Origin: Enterobacter asburiae
GTDB lineage: Bacteria; Pseudomonadota; Gammaproteobacteria; Enterobacterales; Enterobacteriaceae
DNA length: 38,817 bases
Assembly: GCF_021440515.1 (NCBI RefSeq)
Contig: NZ_JAKCMV010000035.1
Coordinates: 1-38,817 of the forward strand
Direction: 5' to 3'
The notes beneath the pieces were generated by a model that searched no databases, was not told the origin of the DNA, and saw nothing but the letters and a program-made list of their open reading frames with translations. Shown here one piece after another: positions 1 to 7,449 of this stretch; within the stretch, counting starts at the first letter, position 1, and the number at the start of each line of letters is the position of its first letter. The translations under genes and the position numbers were made by a program.

Positions 1-57
1 CGCTTACCCGGCCTACAACTCCCCCGTAGGCCGGATAAGGCGCCGCCGTCACCCGGC
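1..57. repeat. REP/BIME palindromic element, cut by window start
   Basis: Two inverted REP-type units face each other: the first ends in CCCGGCCTAC, the second begins GTAGGCCGGATAAGGCG and ends CACCCGGC. This is the usual enterobacterial intergenic REP pair, lying just after the artJ stop on the minus strand, where it may stabilise or terminate the artJ transcript. The left unit is incomplete because the window begins inside it. Confidence 0.8.
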
Positions 58-65
58 AAAAACGC

Positions 66-797
66 TTACTGCGGGAACCACTGTTCGCTGATTTTCTGGT
101 ACGTTCCGTCAGCTTTAATCGCCTTCAGCGCGCCGTTCAGTTTTTCCAGCAGGGCTTTGTTATCCGGACGTACCGCAATGCCCAGACCGGTGCCGAAATA
201 CTGTGGATCGGTCACTTTGTCGGTCGCGGTGCCAAGCTGCGGGTTGGTTTTCAGCCATTCGTTGACCACGGCGGTATCACCAAAGACGCCATCAATACGG
301 CCGTTTTTCAGGTCGATAATCGCATTCTGGTAGCTGTCGTAAGCCACGGTTTTCACTTCAGGATGCTTATCCTGGAGGTATTTCTGGTGCGTGGTGCCGT
401 TTTCCATCCCAATGCGTTTGCCTTTCAGCTGGTCAAAGCTGGTGTACGCGCCTTTCTTCGCAATCACGACCGCCGAGTTGGCGTAGTACGGGTCGGTGAA
501 CGATACCTGCTTGCTGCGCTCAGGCGTGATATCCATGCCGGAAATCACCGCGTCGTATTTTTTGAATTTTAAGGACGGGATTAGGCTGTCGAACGCGTGG
601 TTGGTGAAAGTACAGTCGGCCTGCATCTGTTTGCACAGCGCTTTCGCCAGATCGATATCAAAACCGACGATCTGATTGCTGGCATCCAGCGACTCAAACG
701 GTGGGTAGGTGGCTGAAACGCCGAAATTGATTTTGTCTGCGGCAGTTGCGCCAGCGGCGAAGGTTGCCAGTAATGCGGCCAGAACTAACTTTTTCAT
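66..797 (-). CDS. artJ: Arginine ABC transporter periplasmic binding protein ArtJ
   Basis: ArtJ captures L-arginine in the periplasm and delivers it to the ArtQMP membrane complex. The start is the ATG at 797, giving 243 residues, the E. coli length. A longer in-frame ORF reaches 848, but only the 797 start has a Shine-Dalgarno (GGGAG about 7 bases upstream) and places a signal peptide (MKKLVLAALL..., cleaved near ATAA) at the N-terminus. The rest is a type-3 amino-acid solute-binding fold with the family motifs YPPFE, GFDIDLA, GMDITPERS and GVFGDTA. ArtI in the same window is a close paralogue. The gene is transcribed alone, after the artM terminator, and carries ArgR-type boxes upstream. 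Assignment as ArtJ rather than ArtI rests on its monocistronic position downstream of artM. Confidence 0.95.
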   Translation of the reverse strand: MKKLVLAALLATFAAGATAADKINFGVSATYPPFESLDASNQIVGFDIDLAKALCKQMQADCTFTNHAFDSLIPSLKFKKYDAVISGMDITPERSKQVSFTDPYYANSAVVIAKKGAYTSFDQLKGKRIGMENGTTHQKYLQDKHPEVKTVAYDSYQNAIIDLKNGRIDGVFGDTAVVNEWLKTNPQLGTATDKVTDPQYFGTGLGIAVRPDNKALLEKLNGALKAIKADGTYQKISEQWFPQ

Positions 798-866
798 TTT
801 GAAGCTCCCGTCTGTCAATCTTGTCATGATGCGCCGTGTCTGCGGCATTGACGTACAATGCCAGTG

Positions 867-905
867 ATTGAATTTATATGCAATAAAAACGATTAAATAT
901 TGTTT
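867..905 (-). promoter_or_regulatory. Tandem ArgR operator (ARG boxes) of artJ
   Basis: Core 869-882 (TGAATTTATATGCA) matches the ARG-box consensus TGAATWWWWATTCA at 13 of 14 positions when read in either strand of the palindrome. A second, weaker core at 890-903 (10 of 14) is spaced so that the two 18-bp boxes are separated by 3 bp, the arrangement an ArgR hexamer needs. A possible -10 (TATAAA on the minus strand, 873-878) lies inside the first box, consistent with repression by arginine-bound ArgR. Known for E. coli artJ; inferred here from sequence. Confidence 0.75.
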
Positions 906-912
906 ATGGAAT

Positions 913-945
913 AAAAAAAAGCGGGCAACACATCAGGTTGCCCGC
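913..945 (-). terminator. Rho-independent terminator of artPIQM
   Basis: On the minus strand, a 9-bp GC-rich stem (GCGGGCAAC / GTTGCCCGC) is followed directly by a run of T. It lies 31 bases after the artM stop and separates the operon from artJ. Confidence 0.9.
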
Positions 946-976
946 TTTCAGAGTACAGTTTTATGCACTTGTTTGA

Positions 977-1645
977 TTAATTTCTGCGCTCAAAGGCCAG
1001 CGCTTTACGCTCAATCAGGCGCATCATCAGGGTTAACAGGCCGTTCACCACCAGATAGACCACGCCGGCCGCGCCGAACACCATCACGTCGTAGGTACGC
1101 CCGTAGAGCAGCTGCCCGTGGCCCATGACTTCCATCAGCGTGATGGTATAGGCCAGAGAGGTACTCTTGAACACCAGCACCACTTCGTTGGAGTAAGAGG
1201 AGAGCGCGCGTTTAAAGGCGTAAGGCAGCAGGATCGCCAGCGTGTCTTTCTTGCTCATCCCCAGCGCGCCGCAGGACTGCCACTGTCCTTCCGGGATCGC
1301 GCGGATGGCACCGTGGAACAGCTGCGTGGTATAGGCGGCACTGTTAAGGGACAGCGCAATCAGGGCGCACAGCCACGGCTCGGAGAGCAGATGCCAGATG
1401 ACCGGATACTCTTGCAGCGTCGGAAACTGGCCCGGCCCGTAGTAGATCAGGAAGATCTGCACCAGCAGCGGCGTACCGGTAAACAGGGTGATGTAAGCGC
1501 GAACGATCCACACCAGCACCGGCGTTTTCAGCGTCAGGATGATGGTAAAGATGAGCGCCAGAACAAGCGCCACGATGATAGACGCCACGGTCAGCGTCAG
1601 GCTGGTGTGCAGCCCTTTCATCAGCTCGGGTAAATAGTCCAGCAT
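977..1645 (-). CDS. artM: Arginine ABC transporter permease ArtM
   Basis: ArtM is one of the two inner-membrane permeases that form the arginine channel with ArtQ. It has 222 residues as in E. coli, with hydrophobic spans near residues 14-38, 50-68, 92-108 and 187-207. The EAA-type cytoplasmic loop is seen around HGAIRAIPEGQWQSCGALGM (about 110-129), where the ArtP ATPase docks. Its ATG overlaps the artQ stop by one base (TGATG), indicating translational coupling. It is the last gene of artP-artI-artQ-artM and is followed by a strong terminator. Confidence 0.95.
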   Translation of the reverse strand: MLDYLPELMKGLHTSLTLTVASIIVALVLALIFTIILTLKTPVLVWIVRAYITLFTGTPLLVQIFLIYYGPGQFPTLQEYPVIWHLLSEPWLCALIALSLNSAAYTTQLFHGAIRAIPEGQWQSCGALGMSKKDTLAILLPYAFKRALSSYSNEVVLVFKSTSLAYTITLMEVMGHGQLLYGRTYDVMVFGAAGVVYLVVNGLLTLMMRLIERKALAFERRN

Positions 1646-2361
1646 CAGCCTGGTCTCCGTTCAAAACGCGTTGCGCGCAGGTCAATACGTTTGAGGATGT
1701 ATTGACTCAGCAACGTGATCACCAGGTAGATAGCCGCCGCCACGATATACCAGGTAAACGGCTCCTGGGTACGGGTGGCGATGCTTTTGGTTTGCAGCAT
1801 CAAATCGTTCACGCTAATCAGGCTCACCAGCGCGGTATCCTTCAGCAGCACCAGCCACTGGTTACCCAGCCCCGGCAGCGCGTGTCGCCACATCTGCGGC
1901 ATCACGAGGCGAAAGAAGATAGCCGTTTTCGATAAACCTAACGCCTGGCCGGATTCCCACTGCCCCTGAGGCACCGCTTTCAGCGCGCCGCGCAGGGTTT
2001 GCGAAGCGTAGGCGGAGTAGAGCAGGGAGAGGGCGATCACGCCGCACAGGAACGGGCTGACGTCAAAATTTTCAATCTGCATCTGTACCGGGATCTGCAC
2101 CACACCCAGATTAAGGGTGAAGCCGTCCGACAGCATCAGCAGCAGCTGTGACGAGCCGAAATAGATAAACAGGACCACCAGGATCTCCGGTAGTCCACGC
2201 AGCACGGTGACCAGCGCCGAGCCTGCCCATGCGACGGGGCGCCATTTGGCTGACTCCCACACGGCAAAGAACATCGCCAGCACGAGGCCGATAACCAGTG
2301 CGCAAACGGCAAGGCCGACGGTCATCCCGGCGGCGCTTGCTAAAGGAAAAATTTCATTCAT
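1645..2361 (-). CDS. artQ: Arginine ABC transporter permease ArtQ
   Basis: This is the second permease of the arginine importer, 238 residues, the same as E. coli ArtQ. It has the HisM/ArtM-type layout of about five membrane spans and an EAA loop containing [20 protein letters not shown] (about 123-142), parallel to the loop in ArtM, so the two permeases form a pseudo-symmetric dimer. It starts 6 bases after the artI stop and overlaps artM by one base, so artI-artQ-artM are tightly coupled. The N-terminus [13 protein letters not shown] is preceded by only a weak Shine-Dalgarno, typical of coupled translation. Confidence 0.95.
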   Translation of the reverse strand: MNEIFPLASAAGMTVGLAVCALVIGLVLAMFFAVWESAKWRPVAWAGSALVTVLRGLPEILVVLFIYFGSSQLLLMLSDGFTLNLGVVQIPVQMQIENFDVSPFLCGVIALSLLYSAYASQTLRGALKAVPQGQWESGQALGLSKTAIFFRLVMPQMWRHALPGLGNQWLVLLKDTALVSLISVNDLMLQTKSIATRTQEPFTWYIVAAAIYLVITLLSQYILKRIDLRATRFERRPG

Positions 2362-2367
2362 CAGGAA

Positions 2368-3099
2368 TTACTTCTGGAACCATTTTTTGTAGATGGTTTC
2401 GTAGGTGCCGTCTTTTTTCACTTTCTCGAGAGCGGCGTTGAATTTCTGCTGCAATTCAGTGTTGCCCTGACGAACGGCGATACCCAGGCCTGTGCCGAAG
2501 TAGTCTTTATCCGTCACCTTGTCGCCCACGGCCGCCAGCTTGTCGTTCGCTTTCAGCCACTCGGTGACTACCGCGGTATCACCAAACACGCCGTCGATAC
2601 GACCGTTTTGCAGATCCAGCTTCGCGTTCTGGTAGCTGTCATACGGAACGGTGGTGATTTCCGGATGCTTATCCATGATGAATTTCTGGTGCGTGGTGCC
2701 GTTCTGCACGCCCACTTTCTTGCCTTTCAGCTGGTCAACGGCGGTGAATTTGCCCTTCTGGCCGATGAACAGCGCGGAGTTATCGTAGTAAGGCGTGGTG
2801 AACAGCACCTGCTTTTCACGCTCGGGGGTGATGTCCATGCCGGCCATTACCGCGTCAATGCGGCGGAACTTCAGGCTTGGGATCAGGCTGTCGAACGCCT
2901 GGTTGCTGAAGGTACAGGTCGCGTCGATCTCTTTACACAGGGCGTTAGCCAGATCCACGTCGAAGCCGACAATCTTGTTGTTAGCATCGATAGATTCAAA
3001 CGGAGGATAAGACGCTTCGGTCGCGAAACGAATGGTCTGGGCTGCGGTAGCGGAAAGGCTGACGCTGGCAAGCAGTGCGGCGATCAATACTTTTTTCAT
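2368..3099 (-). CDS. artI: Arginine ABC transporter periplasmic binding protein ArtI
   Basis: ArtI is the periplasmic solute-binding protein encoded inside the art operon. The start is the ATG at 3099 (MKKVLIAALL...), giving 243 residues, the E. coli length. A longer ORF extends to 3252, but those codons overlap artP and lack the signal peptide. A second ATG two codons upstream (3105) is also possible, since the GGGGA Shine-Dalgarno is close to both. The signal peptide ends near SATAA. Motifs YPPFE, GFDVDLA, FDSLIPSLKFRR, GMDITPERE and GVFGDTA match the paralogous ArtJ. The gene lies 19 bases downstream of artP and 6 bases upstream of artQ. Confidence 0.96.
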   Translation of the reverse strand: MKKVLIAALLASVSLSATAAQTIRFATEASYPPFESIDANNKIVGFDVDLANALCKEIDATCTFSNQAFDSLIPSLKFRRIDAVMAGMDITPEREKQVLFTTPYYDNSALFIGQKGKFTAVDQLKGKKVGVQNGTTHQKFIMDKHPEITTVPYDSYQNAKLDLQNGRIDGVFGDTAVVTEWLKANDKLAAVGDKVTDKDYFGTGLGIAVRQGNTELQQKFNAALEKVKKDGTYETIYKKWFQK

Positions 3100-3118
3100 T
3101 ATCATTTCCCCTGGCAAA

Positions 3119-3847
3119 TCAGTGAGACAAGTAGTTTTTGAAGGCGTCGGTTTGCGGCTGGGTAAAGCAGCTCGCATCACCTTGCTCGACGATATAACCG
3201 TTTTCCATGTAGACCACGCGGCTGGCGGTTTTCCGCGCCACTTCGACTTCATGGGTCACGATCACCTGCGTAATATTGGTTTCCGCCAGTTCACGGATGA
3301 TGCTCACGATCTGGGCGGTAATTTCCGGATCCAGTGCGGCAGTCGGTTCATCGAACAGCAGAACGGCCGGTTCCATCATCAGCGCGCGGGCAATGGCCAC
3401 ACGCTGCTGCTGACCACCGGACAGGTGCAGCGGATAACGATCGCTGTAAGGCTTGAGGCGCAGACGCTCAAGCAGCTTTTCCGCACGCGCCATCGCCTGC
3501 TCTTTGCTTAAGCCGAGCACGCGGCAGGGCGCTTCAATCAGGTTTTGCACCACGGTCAGGTGCGGCCACAGGTTGTACTGCTGGAAAACCATACCGACGT
3601 TTTGACGCAGCTCGCGAATGGCTTTATCTGAGGGGGTTTTCTCGAAATTAAAGTGGTTACCGGCAATTGCCAGCGTGCCCGAACGGGGCATTTCAAGCAG
3701 GTTAAGAACGCGCAGAAGGGAGCTTTTACCCGCGCCGCTTGGGCCGAGCAAAACCAGCGTTTCGCCCTCAGGGCAGCTTAGCGTGATGTCGAACAGCGCC
3801 TGGTGTGCGCCGTAGAAGCAGTTAATGCCGTTTAGTTGAATACTCAT
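3119..3847 (-). CDS. artP: Arginine ABC transporter ATPase ArtP
   Basis: ArtP is the cytoplasmic ATPase that powers arginine import through ArtQM. It has 242 residues, as in E. coli. All ABC motifs are intact: Walker A GPSGAGKS at 35-42, Q-loop in [10 protein letters not shown], signature LSGGQQQR, Walker [14 protein letters not shown] and the switch histidine in VTHEVE. It is the first gene of artPIQM. Its upstream region (3848-4008) is AT-rich and contains ARG-box-like sequences, so arginine repression is likely. Confidence 0.97.
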   Translation of the reverse strand: MSIQLNGINCFYGAHQALFDITLSCPEGETLVLLGPSGAGKSSLLRVLNLLEMPRSGTLAIAGNHFNFEKTPSDKAIRELRQNVGMVFQQYNLWPHLTVVQNLIEAPCRVLGLSKEQAMARAEKLLERLRLKPYSDRYPLHLSGGQQQRVAIARALMMEPAVLLFDEPTAALDPEITAQIVSIIRELAETNITQVIVTHEVEVARKTASRVVYMENGYIVEQGDASCFTQPQTDAFKNYLSH

Positions 3848-3910
3848 CGGGGCAGTCTTTACTCATCCAGGCAATCTATAGCAATTGAGGCCGCAGATAG
3901 TACCGTTGAC

Positions 3911-3945
3911 AGAATAGTTATGCAATATTTCTGCGTTAAAAGTTA
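3911..3945 (-). promoter_or_regulatory. Candidate ArgR operator upstream of artP
   Basis: AGAATAGTTATGCA (3911-3924) matches the ARG-box core at 11 of 14 positions, and TGCGTTAAAAGTTA (3932-3945) at 10 of 14. The cores start 21 bp apart, the standard ArgR double-box spacing. Weaker than the artJ site but in the right place for control of artPIQM. Confidence 0.5.
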
Positions 3946-4008
3946 AATATAACCCGTATTACCCTCTAAACATAGCACAAAATAGCGGAGCCCAATGGCG
4001 GCGAGAAT

Positions 4009-4042
4009 AAATGTCGGCATTCCGCCAGAAATGCCGGACATT
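4009..4042 (-). terminator. Probable terminator after ybjP
   Basis: An imperfect inverted repeat (AATGTCGGCATT ... AATGCCGGACATT, one bulge) lies 32 bases past the ybjP stop. On the minus strand it is followed by TTTATTCTC, a poor U-tract, so termination may be partial. Confidence 0.4.
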
Positions 4043-4073
4043 TTACGGGGTTAACATTTATTCAGGTGATGAT

Positions 4074-4592
4074 TCAGCGGTTCTCAATGGACTGGCGGAG
4101 CGTGCCCGCCGGTGCGTGGACGCTGCCGCCGATGTAGCGCACATCGTCAACGGCCCAGCATTGCCCTTCGCGGATCATCAGCACTTCATCCTGCCAGGTT
4201 TGGGTGCCCTGGGTCAGCTTCACGCGCAGCGGAATGTTCCGCGCATCGGTATTAGGAATAGTAGAGGCGCTGGAGACTTCCGCGCCGTCCGGAACCGTGG
4301 TGCGGCTGGAGAACGGATCGGATTTCAGCAGAGCGTTATGCTGCGGATCGCGTGACGCATCGTTAAGCAGTTTTGCCAGACCATCGCTCAGGTAGGGGCG
4401 CAGCGCGGTCAGATCGTTATTCTTGTGCTGAATACGATAATCGTAGAACTGTTGCGCCACGGTATCCGGGCCGCCCTCTATGCAGGGGCCGCTGCGGGTA
4501 CCGATATCCTTAAAGGCTGGCGTGACCGGCGTAGTGCAGGCGCTGAGCACCAGCGCGCATGGCACTAAAAGCGTTAAAGCAGAGTAGCGCAT
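4074..4592 (-). CDS. ybjP: Outer-membrane lipoprotein YbjP
   Basis: This is a 172-residue predicted lipoprotein (E. coli YbjP is about 171). The signal peptide ends in the lipobox LSAC with the lipidated cysteine at residue 19; the next residue is Thr, not Asp, so sorting to the outer membrane is expected. The mature part has no transmembrane segment and matches YbjP along its length, with Cys37 and Cys144 available for a disulfide. The start has a clear AAGGA Shine-Dalgarno. The gene is divergent from ybjQ. Biochemical function is not established from sequence; I recall recent structural reports of YbjP bound to TolC but did not verify them. Confidence 0.93.
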   Translation of the reverse strand: MRYSALTLLVPCALVLSACTTPVTPAFKDIGTRSGPCIEGGPDTVAQQFYDYRIQHKNNDLTALRPYLSDGLAKLLNDASRDPQHNALLKSDPFSSRTTVPDGAEVSSASTIPNTDARNIPLRVKLTQGTQTWQDEVLMIREGQCWAVDDVRYIGGSVHAPAGTLRQSIENR

Positions 4593-4688
4593 GTTGATTT
4601 CCTTATTTATTAACTATCCTTTCAATCATAGCGTAACGACCCGATAATGCAGTGCCTAAGGCATTGAACGCTAAAGAAGGAGAGAACC

Positions 4689-5012
4689 ATGCAGTTTTCA
4701 ACAACCCCAACCCTGGAAGGACAGCCGATTACCGAGTATTGCGGCGTGGTCACCGGCGAGGCCATTCTCGGCGCGAACATCTTCCGCGACTTTTTCGCCG
4801 GTATTCGCGACATCGTCGGCGGCCGTTCCGGCGCGTACGAGAAAGAGTTACGTAAAGCGCGGGAAATCGCCTTTAAAGAGCTGGGCGAGCAGGCGAAGGC
4901 GCTGGGCGCAGATGCGGTTGTCGGTATTGATATCGATTATGAAACCGTGGGTAAAGACGCCAGCATGCTGATGGTCAGCGTGAGCGGCACGGCGGTGAAA
5001 ACCCGTCGATGA
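4689..5012 (+). CDS. ybjQ: UPF0145 / YbjQ family protein
   Basis: A 107-residue soluble cytoplasmic protein of the YbjQ (UPF0145) family, the same length as E. coli YbjQ. Family features visible are the N-terminal [21 protein letters not shown] region and the C-terminal [14 protein letters not shown] strand. The family forms small oligomeric rings and has sometimes been called heavy-metal-binding on weak grounds; no function is assigned here. A strong AAGGAGAG Shine-Dalgarno sets the start. The stop overlaps the amiD start (ATGA, 4 bases), so ybjQ and amiD are translationally coupled. Confidence 0.95.
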   Translation: MQFSTTPTLEGQPITEYCGVVTGEAILGANIFRDFFAGIRDIVGGRSGAYEKELRKAREIAFKELGEQAKALGADAVVGIDIDYETVGKDASMLMVSVSGTAVKTRR

Positions 5013-5839
5013 AGCGTCTGTTATCTCCCCTCCTGCTGGCGCTGCTGCTGGCAGGGTGCGCCACGGAAAAAGGCATTGTCGATAAAGGCGCGTATGAACT
5101 GGATACCCGCCATCAGGCGCAGGCGGCGTATCCGCGTATAAAGGTGCTGGTGATCCATTACACCGCCGATGATTTTGACAGCTCGCTGGCAACGCTCACC
5201 GACAAAAACGTCAGTTCACACTATCTGATCCCCGCCATTCCTCCTTCGCCCGAGGGCAAACCGCGCATCTGGCAGCTGGTGCCGGAGAGCGAGCTGGCGT
5301 GGCACGCCGGGATCAGCTTCTGGCGCGGCACTAACCGTATCAATGACACCTCTATTGGCATTGAGCTGGAAAACCGGGGCTGGCAGAAAGCGGGCGCAAC
5401 GAAGTACTTCGCGCCGTTTGAACCGGCACAAATTTCGGCGCTGGTACCGCTCGCTAAAGACATCATCGCCCGCTACAACATCCGGCCCGAGAACGTGGTG
5501 GCCCATGCGGATATCGCGCCCCAGCGCAAAGACGATCCCGGCCCGCTGTTTCCGTGGCGCGCGCTGGCGCAGCAGGGCATCGGCGCCTGGCCCGATCCCG
5601 CTCGCGTGAGCTTTTATCTGAACGGTCGCCCGCCTTATCAGCCGGTGGAGACCGCCGCGCTCCTCGATCTGTTATCCCGCTACGGCTATGAGATCCCGGC
5701 TTTCGCGACGCCGCAGCAGCAGAAAAGAGTCATTACCGCCTTCCAGATGCATTTCCGCCCGCAGCGCTGGGATGGTGTAGCCGATGCCGAAACCCAGGCT
5801 ATCGCCGAGGCTTTGCTTGAAAAATACGGGCAGGGGTGA
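5009..5839 (+). CDS. amiD: N-acetylmuramoyl-L-alanine amidase AmiD (outer-membrane lipoprotein)
   Basis: AmiD cleaves the amide between N-acetylmuramic acid and L-alanine in peptidoglycan and anhydro-muropeptides, from the inner face of the outer membrane. It has 276 residues, as in E. coli. The lipobox LAGC puts the lipidated Cys at 17. The Amidase_2 domain spans about 40-190, with the expected zinc ligands His50, His166 and Asp176 and a catalytic Glu at 119 (IGIELENRG). A C-terminal peptidoglycan-binding helical domain follows (about 195-272). The 4-base overlap with ybjQ indicates coupling. It is the last conserved-core gene before the secretion block. Confidence 0.96.
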   Translation: MKRLLSPLLLALLLAGCATEKGIVDKGAYELDTRHQAQAAYPRIKVLVIHYTADDFDSSLATLTDKNVSSHYLIPAIPPSPEGKPRIWQLVPESELAWHAGISFWRGTNRINDTSIGIELENRGWQKAGATKYFAPFEPAQISALVPLAKDIIARYNIRPENVVAHADIAPQRKDDPGPLFPWRALAQQGIGAWPDPARVSFYLNGRPPYQPVETAALLDLLSRYGYEIPAFATPQQQKRVITAFQMHFRPQRWDGVADAETQAIAEALLEKYGQG

Positions 5840-5854
5840 TCCTTCGGGATCCCC
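5834..5854 (+). other. Short hairpin at the amiD stop codon
   Basis: GGG(T)GATCC and GGATCCCC form an 8-bp stem with one bulge around a TTCG tetraloop. No T-run follows, so it is not a convincing intrinsic terminator; it may protect the 3' end of the ybjQ-amiD mRNA. Confidence 0.35.
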
Positions 5855-5856
5855 GG

Positions 5857-6012
5857 AATCTTAGACCTTTCTCATGCTTTTTGCAGACTTATCTAAGTCT
5901 AAATCTTAACATTTAGTAGGTTAATCTTAGATTCAATCTCAATTCTTTTTTACTAAATTGACTTAAAATTACCCGCGATTAATATAGACACATAGCTTGC
6001 TAATTAATAGCA
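5857..6012 (+). promoter_or_regulatory. AT-rich leader and promoter region of the IprA-like regulator
   Basis: The 305-base gap 5840-6144 has no gene and is much more AT-rich than its flanks. It contains three copies of AATCTTA (5857-5863, 5902-5908, 5923-5929; the last two exactly 21 bp apart), a perfect 7-bp-arm palindrome AGACTTA-TC-TAAGTCT (5885-5900), a TTAAC/GTTAA pair, and TGCTA-ATTAA-TAGCA (5998-6012). A candidate sigma-70 promoter is TTGACT (5958-5963), 16 bp, then TAATAT (5980-5985), giving a leader of about 150 bases. The repeats look like operator sites; their ligand is unknown. Confidence 0.45.
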
Positions 6013-6144
6013 GCAGTGAATGGCAAAGGTAAGTTTCTCATTCCTGTTAATAGCACAATAAATTTAAACTGATTGTTGGTTATTACGTTTCCAACAAGGG
6101 TTTCTACACTTTAAAAAAATTAATCATCTTAGGCGGGTATAACA

Positions 6145-6768
6145 ATGTTAAGCATCTACGGTAAAAAACTGCGTCCTCATAGTGAAATGGAAGCGATTAT
6201 TTCTGCAACCTCAGGTTATGAAGAAAAAACCTTAAAGAAATGGCAGAAAATCTCTACGTCGGATTCCGAATATATTCATATTATCGTCAGCGGTGAAGTT
6301 GAATTCCGCCGTGAGTCTGACGAACTTTGCATGTTTACGCTGCAAGGCCAGTGCATTTTCGGTTTGTCCGCTATCTTCTATAACTCTTCTCACATGTACG
6401 GTCTGGTGCGTGCAGCCACCGTGGTACGTGCCATCAGGAAAGATGAGTTCTGCCGCCTGATGACCGAAAAAAATCTCTGGGCTGAGCTAAGCAAAGTTCT
6501 CTCCTGGTATATCTGCATGTTAAGCAAACGTGACGATGTGCTGGTCGCCCGTAGCGCTTACTCGGTGGTTCGCGAATTTTTATTAGAAATTAACGAACTG
6601 ATTGTTAATCATCAGCGTGATATTAACGTGTACGATTATATTCAGGAATACACTAACCTGGCCCGTAGCACCATTATTAAAATTCTCTCCGATCTGAAAA
6701 AAGGGCAATATATTGTGGTGGAAAAGGGTCGACTCCTTAACCTGACAACGTTGCCAGAGAAATATTAA
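6145..6768 (+). CDS. IprA-like winged-helix transcriptional regulator
   Basis: A 207-residue protein resembling E. coli IprA (YaiV). It has an N-terminal cyclic-nucleotide-binding-like beta-barrel (about 20-120, IHIIVSGEVEFRRESDE) but I see no clear phosphate-binding cassette for cAMP. A C-terminal winged helix (about 160-207) includes YIQEYTNLARSTIIKILSDL, followed by a stretch closely parallel to IprA (LRKGNYIE-type and LPSEY-type endings here read LKKGQYIV and LPEKY). It opens the secretion block, transcribed toward gspB, and is followed by a strong terminator, so it is monocistronic. Position suggests control of the gsp/chitinase genes or of itself through the repeats upstream; this is inference. 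No orthologue sits at this position in E. coli K-12. Its DNA is AT-rich compared with the gsp genes. Confidence 0.75.
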   Translation: MLSIYGKKLRPHSEMEAIISATSGYEEKTLKKWQKISTSDSEYIHIIVSGEVEFRRESDELCMFTLQGQCIFGLSAIFYNSSHMYGLVRAATVVRAIRKDEFCRLMTEKNLWAELSKVLSWYICMLSKRDDVLVARSAYSVVREFLLEINELIVNHQRDINVYDYIQEYTNLARSTIIKILSDLKKGQYIVVEKGRLLNLTTLPEKY

Positions 6769-7449
6769 TTATTCCAGCCGATCCCCTTTCTCAGTGAAAG
6801 GGGATTTTTTTACGTCCTGATGAACCCATTTTTGTTGTGAATTATCCTGCGTTTCGTCAACGGGCGGCGCGGGCATTTTTCCCTGCGCAAAATCTTTCTG
6901 TTGTTCTTTTAAAGCCTGCTCAAAGAGTGCCTTAAGTGACGCATCGTCGTTAGTATCCCTCTCTTCCGTGCTGTTATCGCTTGCCGCTGCGTGCGCCTCG
7001 GTGCCGGGTAAGGTATCGCGCGACGTGTCGTGCGGGACCTCTTGTTGAATATCGCGAGGCATATCGCCATCCGGTGCCTGCTGCCAGTCGGCGTCGGCGT
7101 CGTTAATCGGCAAATCCTGCATCGGCGGTAAACTTTCCTGTACAGAAGGTCGCACCGGCGCCGGTTTGGGCTGCGGATGCGGGAACGGTTTGCTCACATA
7201 CACGTAATGCATATCTGAAAGCTGGGTTTCCGGTTTTGCGACGCTCACTTTTACCTGCGGCGGCGGTGCAGGGTGGCGCATATTCCAGTAAACGTGGGCG
7301 TAAACCCCGGCAACAAGCATGGTGCAAAGGCCTGCCATCCATAAAAGAAGAATGCCGAAGATTTTTTGCAGGCTGGGAAGGCGGTATGAAAACCACACCG
7401 CTTCTCCCGTCGCATAGCTGCGCTGAGCCGCGAGACATATCGTGGACAT
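6769..7449 (-). CDS. gspB: GspB-like type II secretion accessory protein
   Basis: A 226-residue bitopic inner-membrane protein: a short cytoplasmic N-terminus, one membrane span (about 31-52, FGILLLWMAGLCTMLVAGV), then a long Pro-rich and acidic periplasmic part (about 58-200) and a charged helix (SLKALFEQALKEQQKDF). Identification as GspB rests on pairing with gspA (TAATG overlap) and topology. I cannot see the conserved C-terminal T2SSB domain of ExeB/PulB-type proteins, only a short KGDRLE end. In Aeromonas, the GspAB (ExeAB) complex helps secretin pass or assemble through peptidoglycan. It is convergent with the regulator; the stop codons are back to back at 6766-6771. Confidence 0.55.
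   Translation of the reverse strand: MSTICLAAQRSYATGEAVWFSYRLPSLQKIFGILLLWMAGLCTMLVAGVYAHVYWNMRHPAPPPQVKVSVAKPETQLSDMHYVYVSKPFPHPQPKPAPVRPSVQESLPPMQDLPINDADADWQQAPDGDMPRDIQQEVPHDTSRDTLPGTEAHAAASDNSTEERDTNDDASLKALFEQALKEQQKDFAQGKMPAPPVDETQDNSQQKWVHQDVKKSPFTEKGDRLE
6781..6811 (+). terminator. Rho-independent terminator of the regulator, inside the gspB ORF
   Basis: ATCCCCTTTC - TCAGT - GAAAGGGGAT followed by seven T makes a perfect 10-bp stem 12 bases after the regulator stop. The whole element lies within the last codons of the convergent gspB-like gene. Confidence 0.93.

Noticed and set aside
2997..3252. N-terminal extension of artI into artP
   Set aside because: Would bury the signal peptide; the 3099 start has a ribosome site and gives the normal 243 residues.
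5834..5854. Hairpin after amiD as an intrinsic terminator or attachment site
   Set aside because: No U-tract follows, and no matching copy is present at the right edge of the block (25640-25730).
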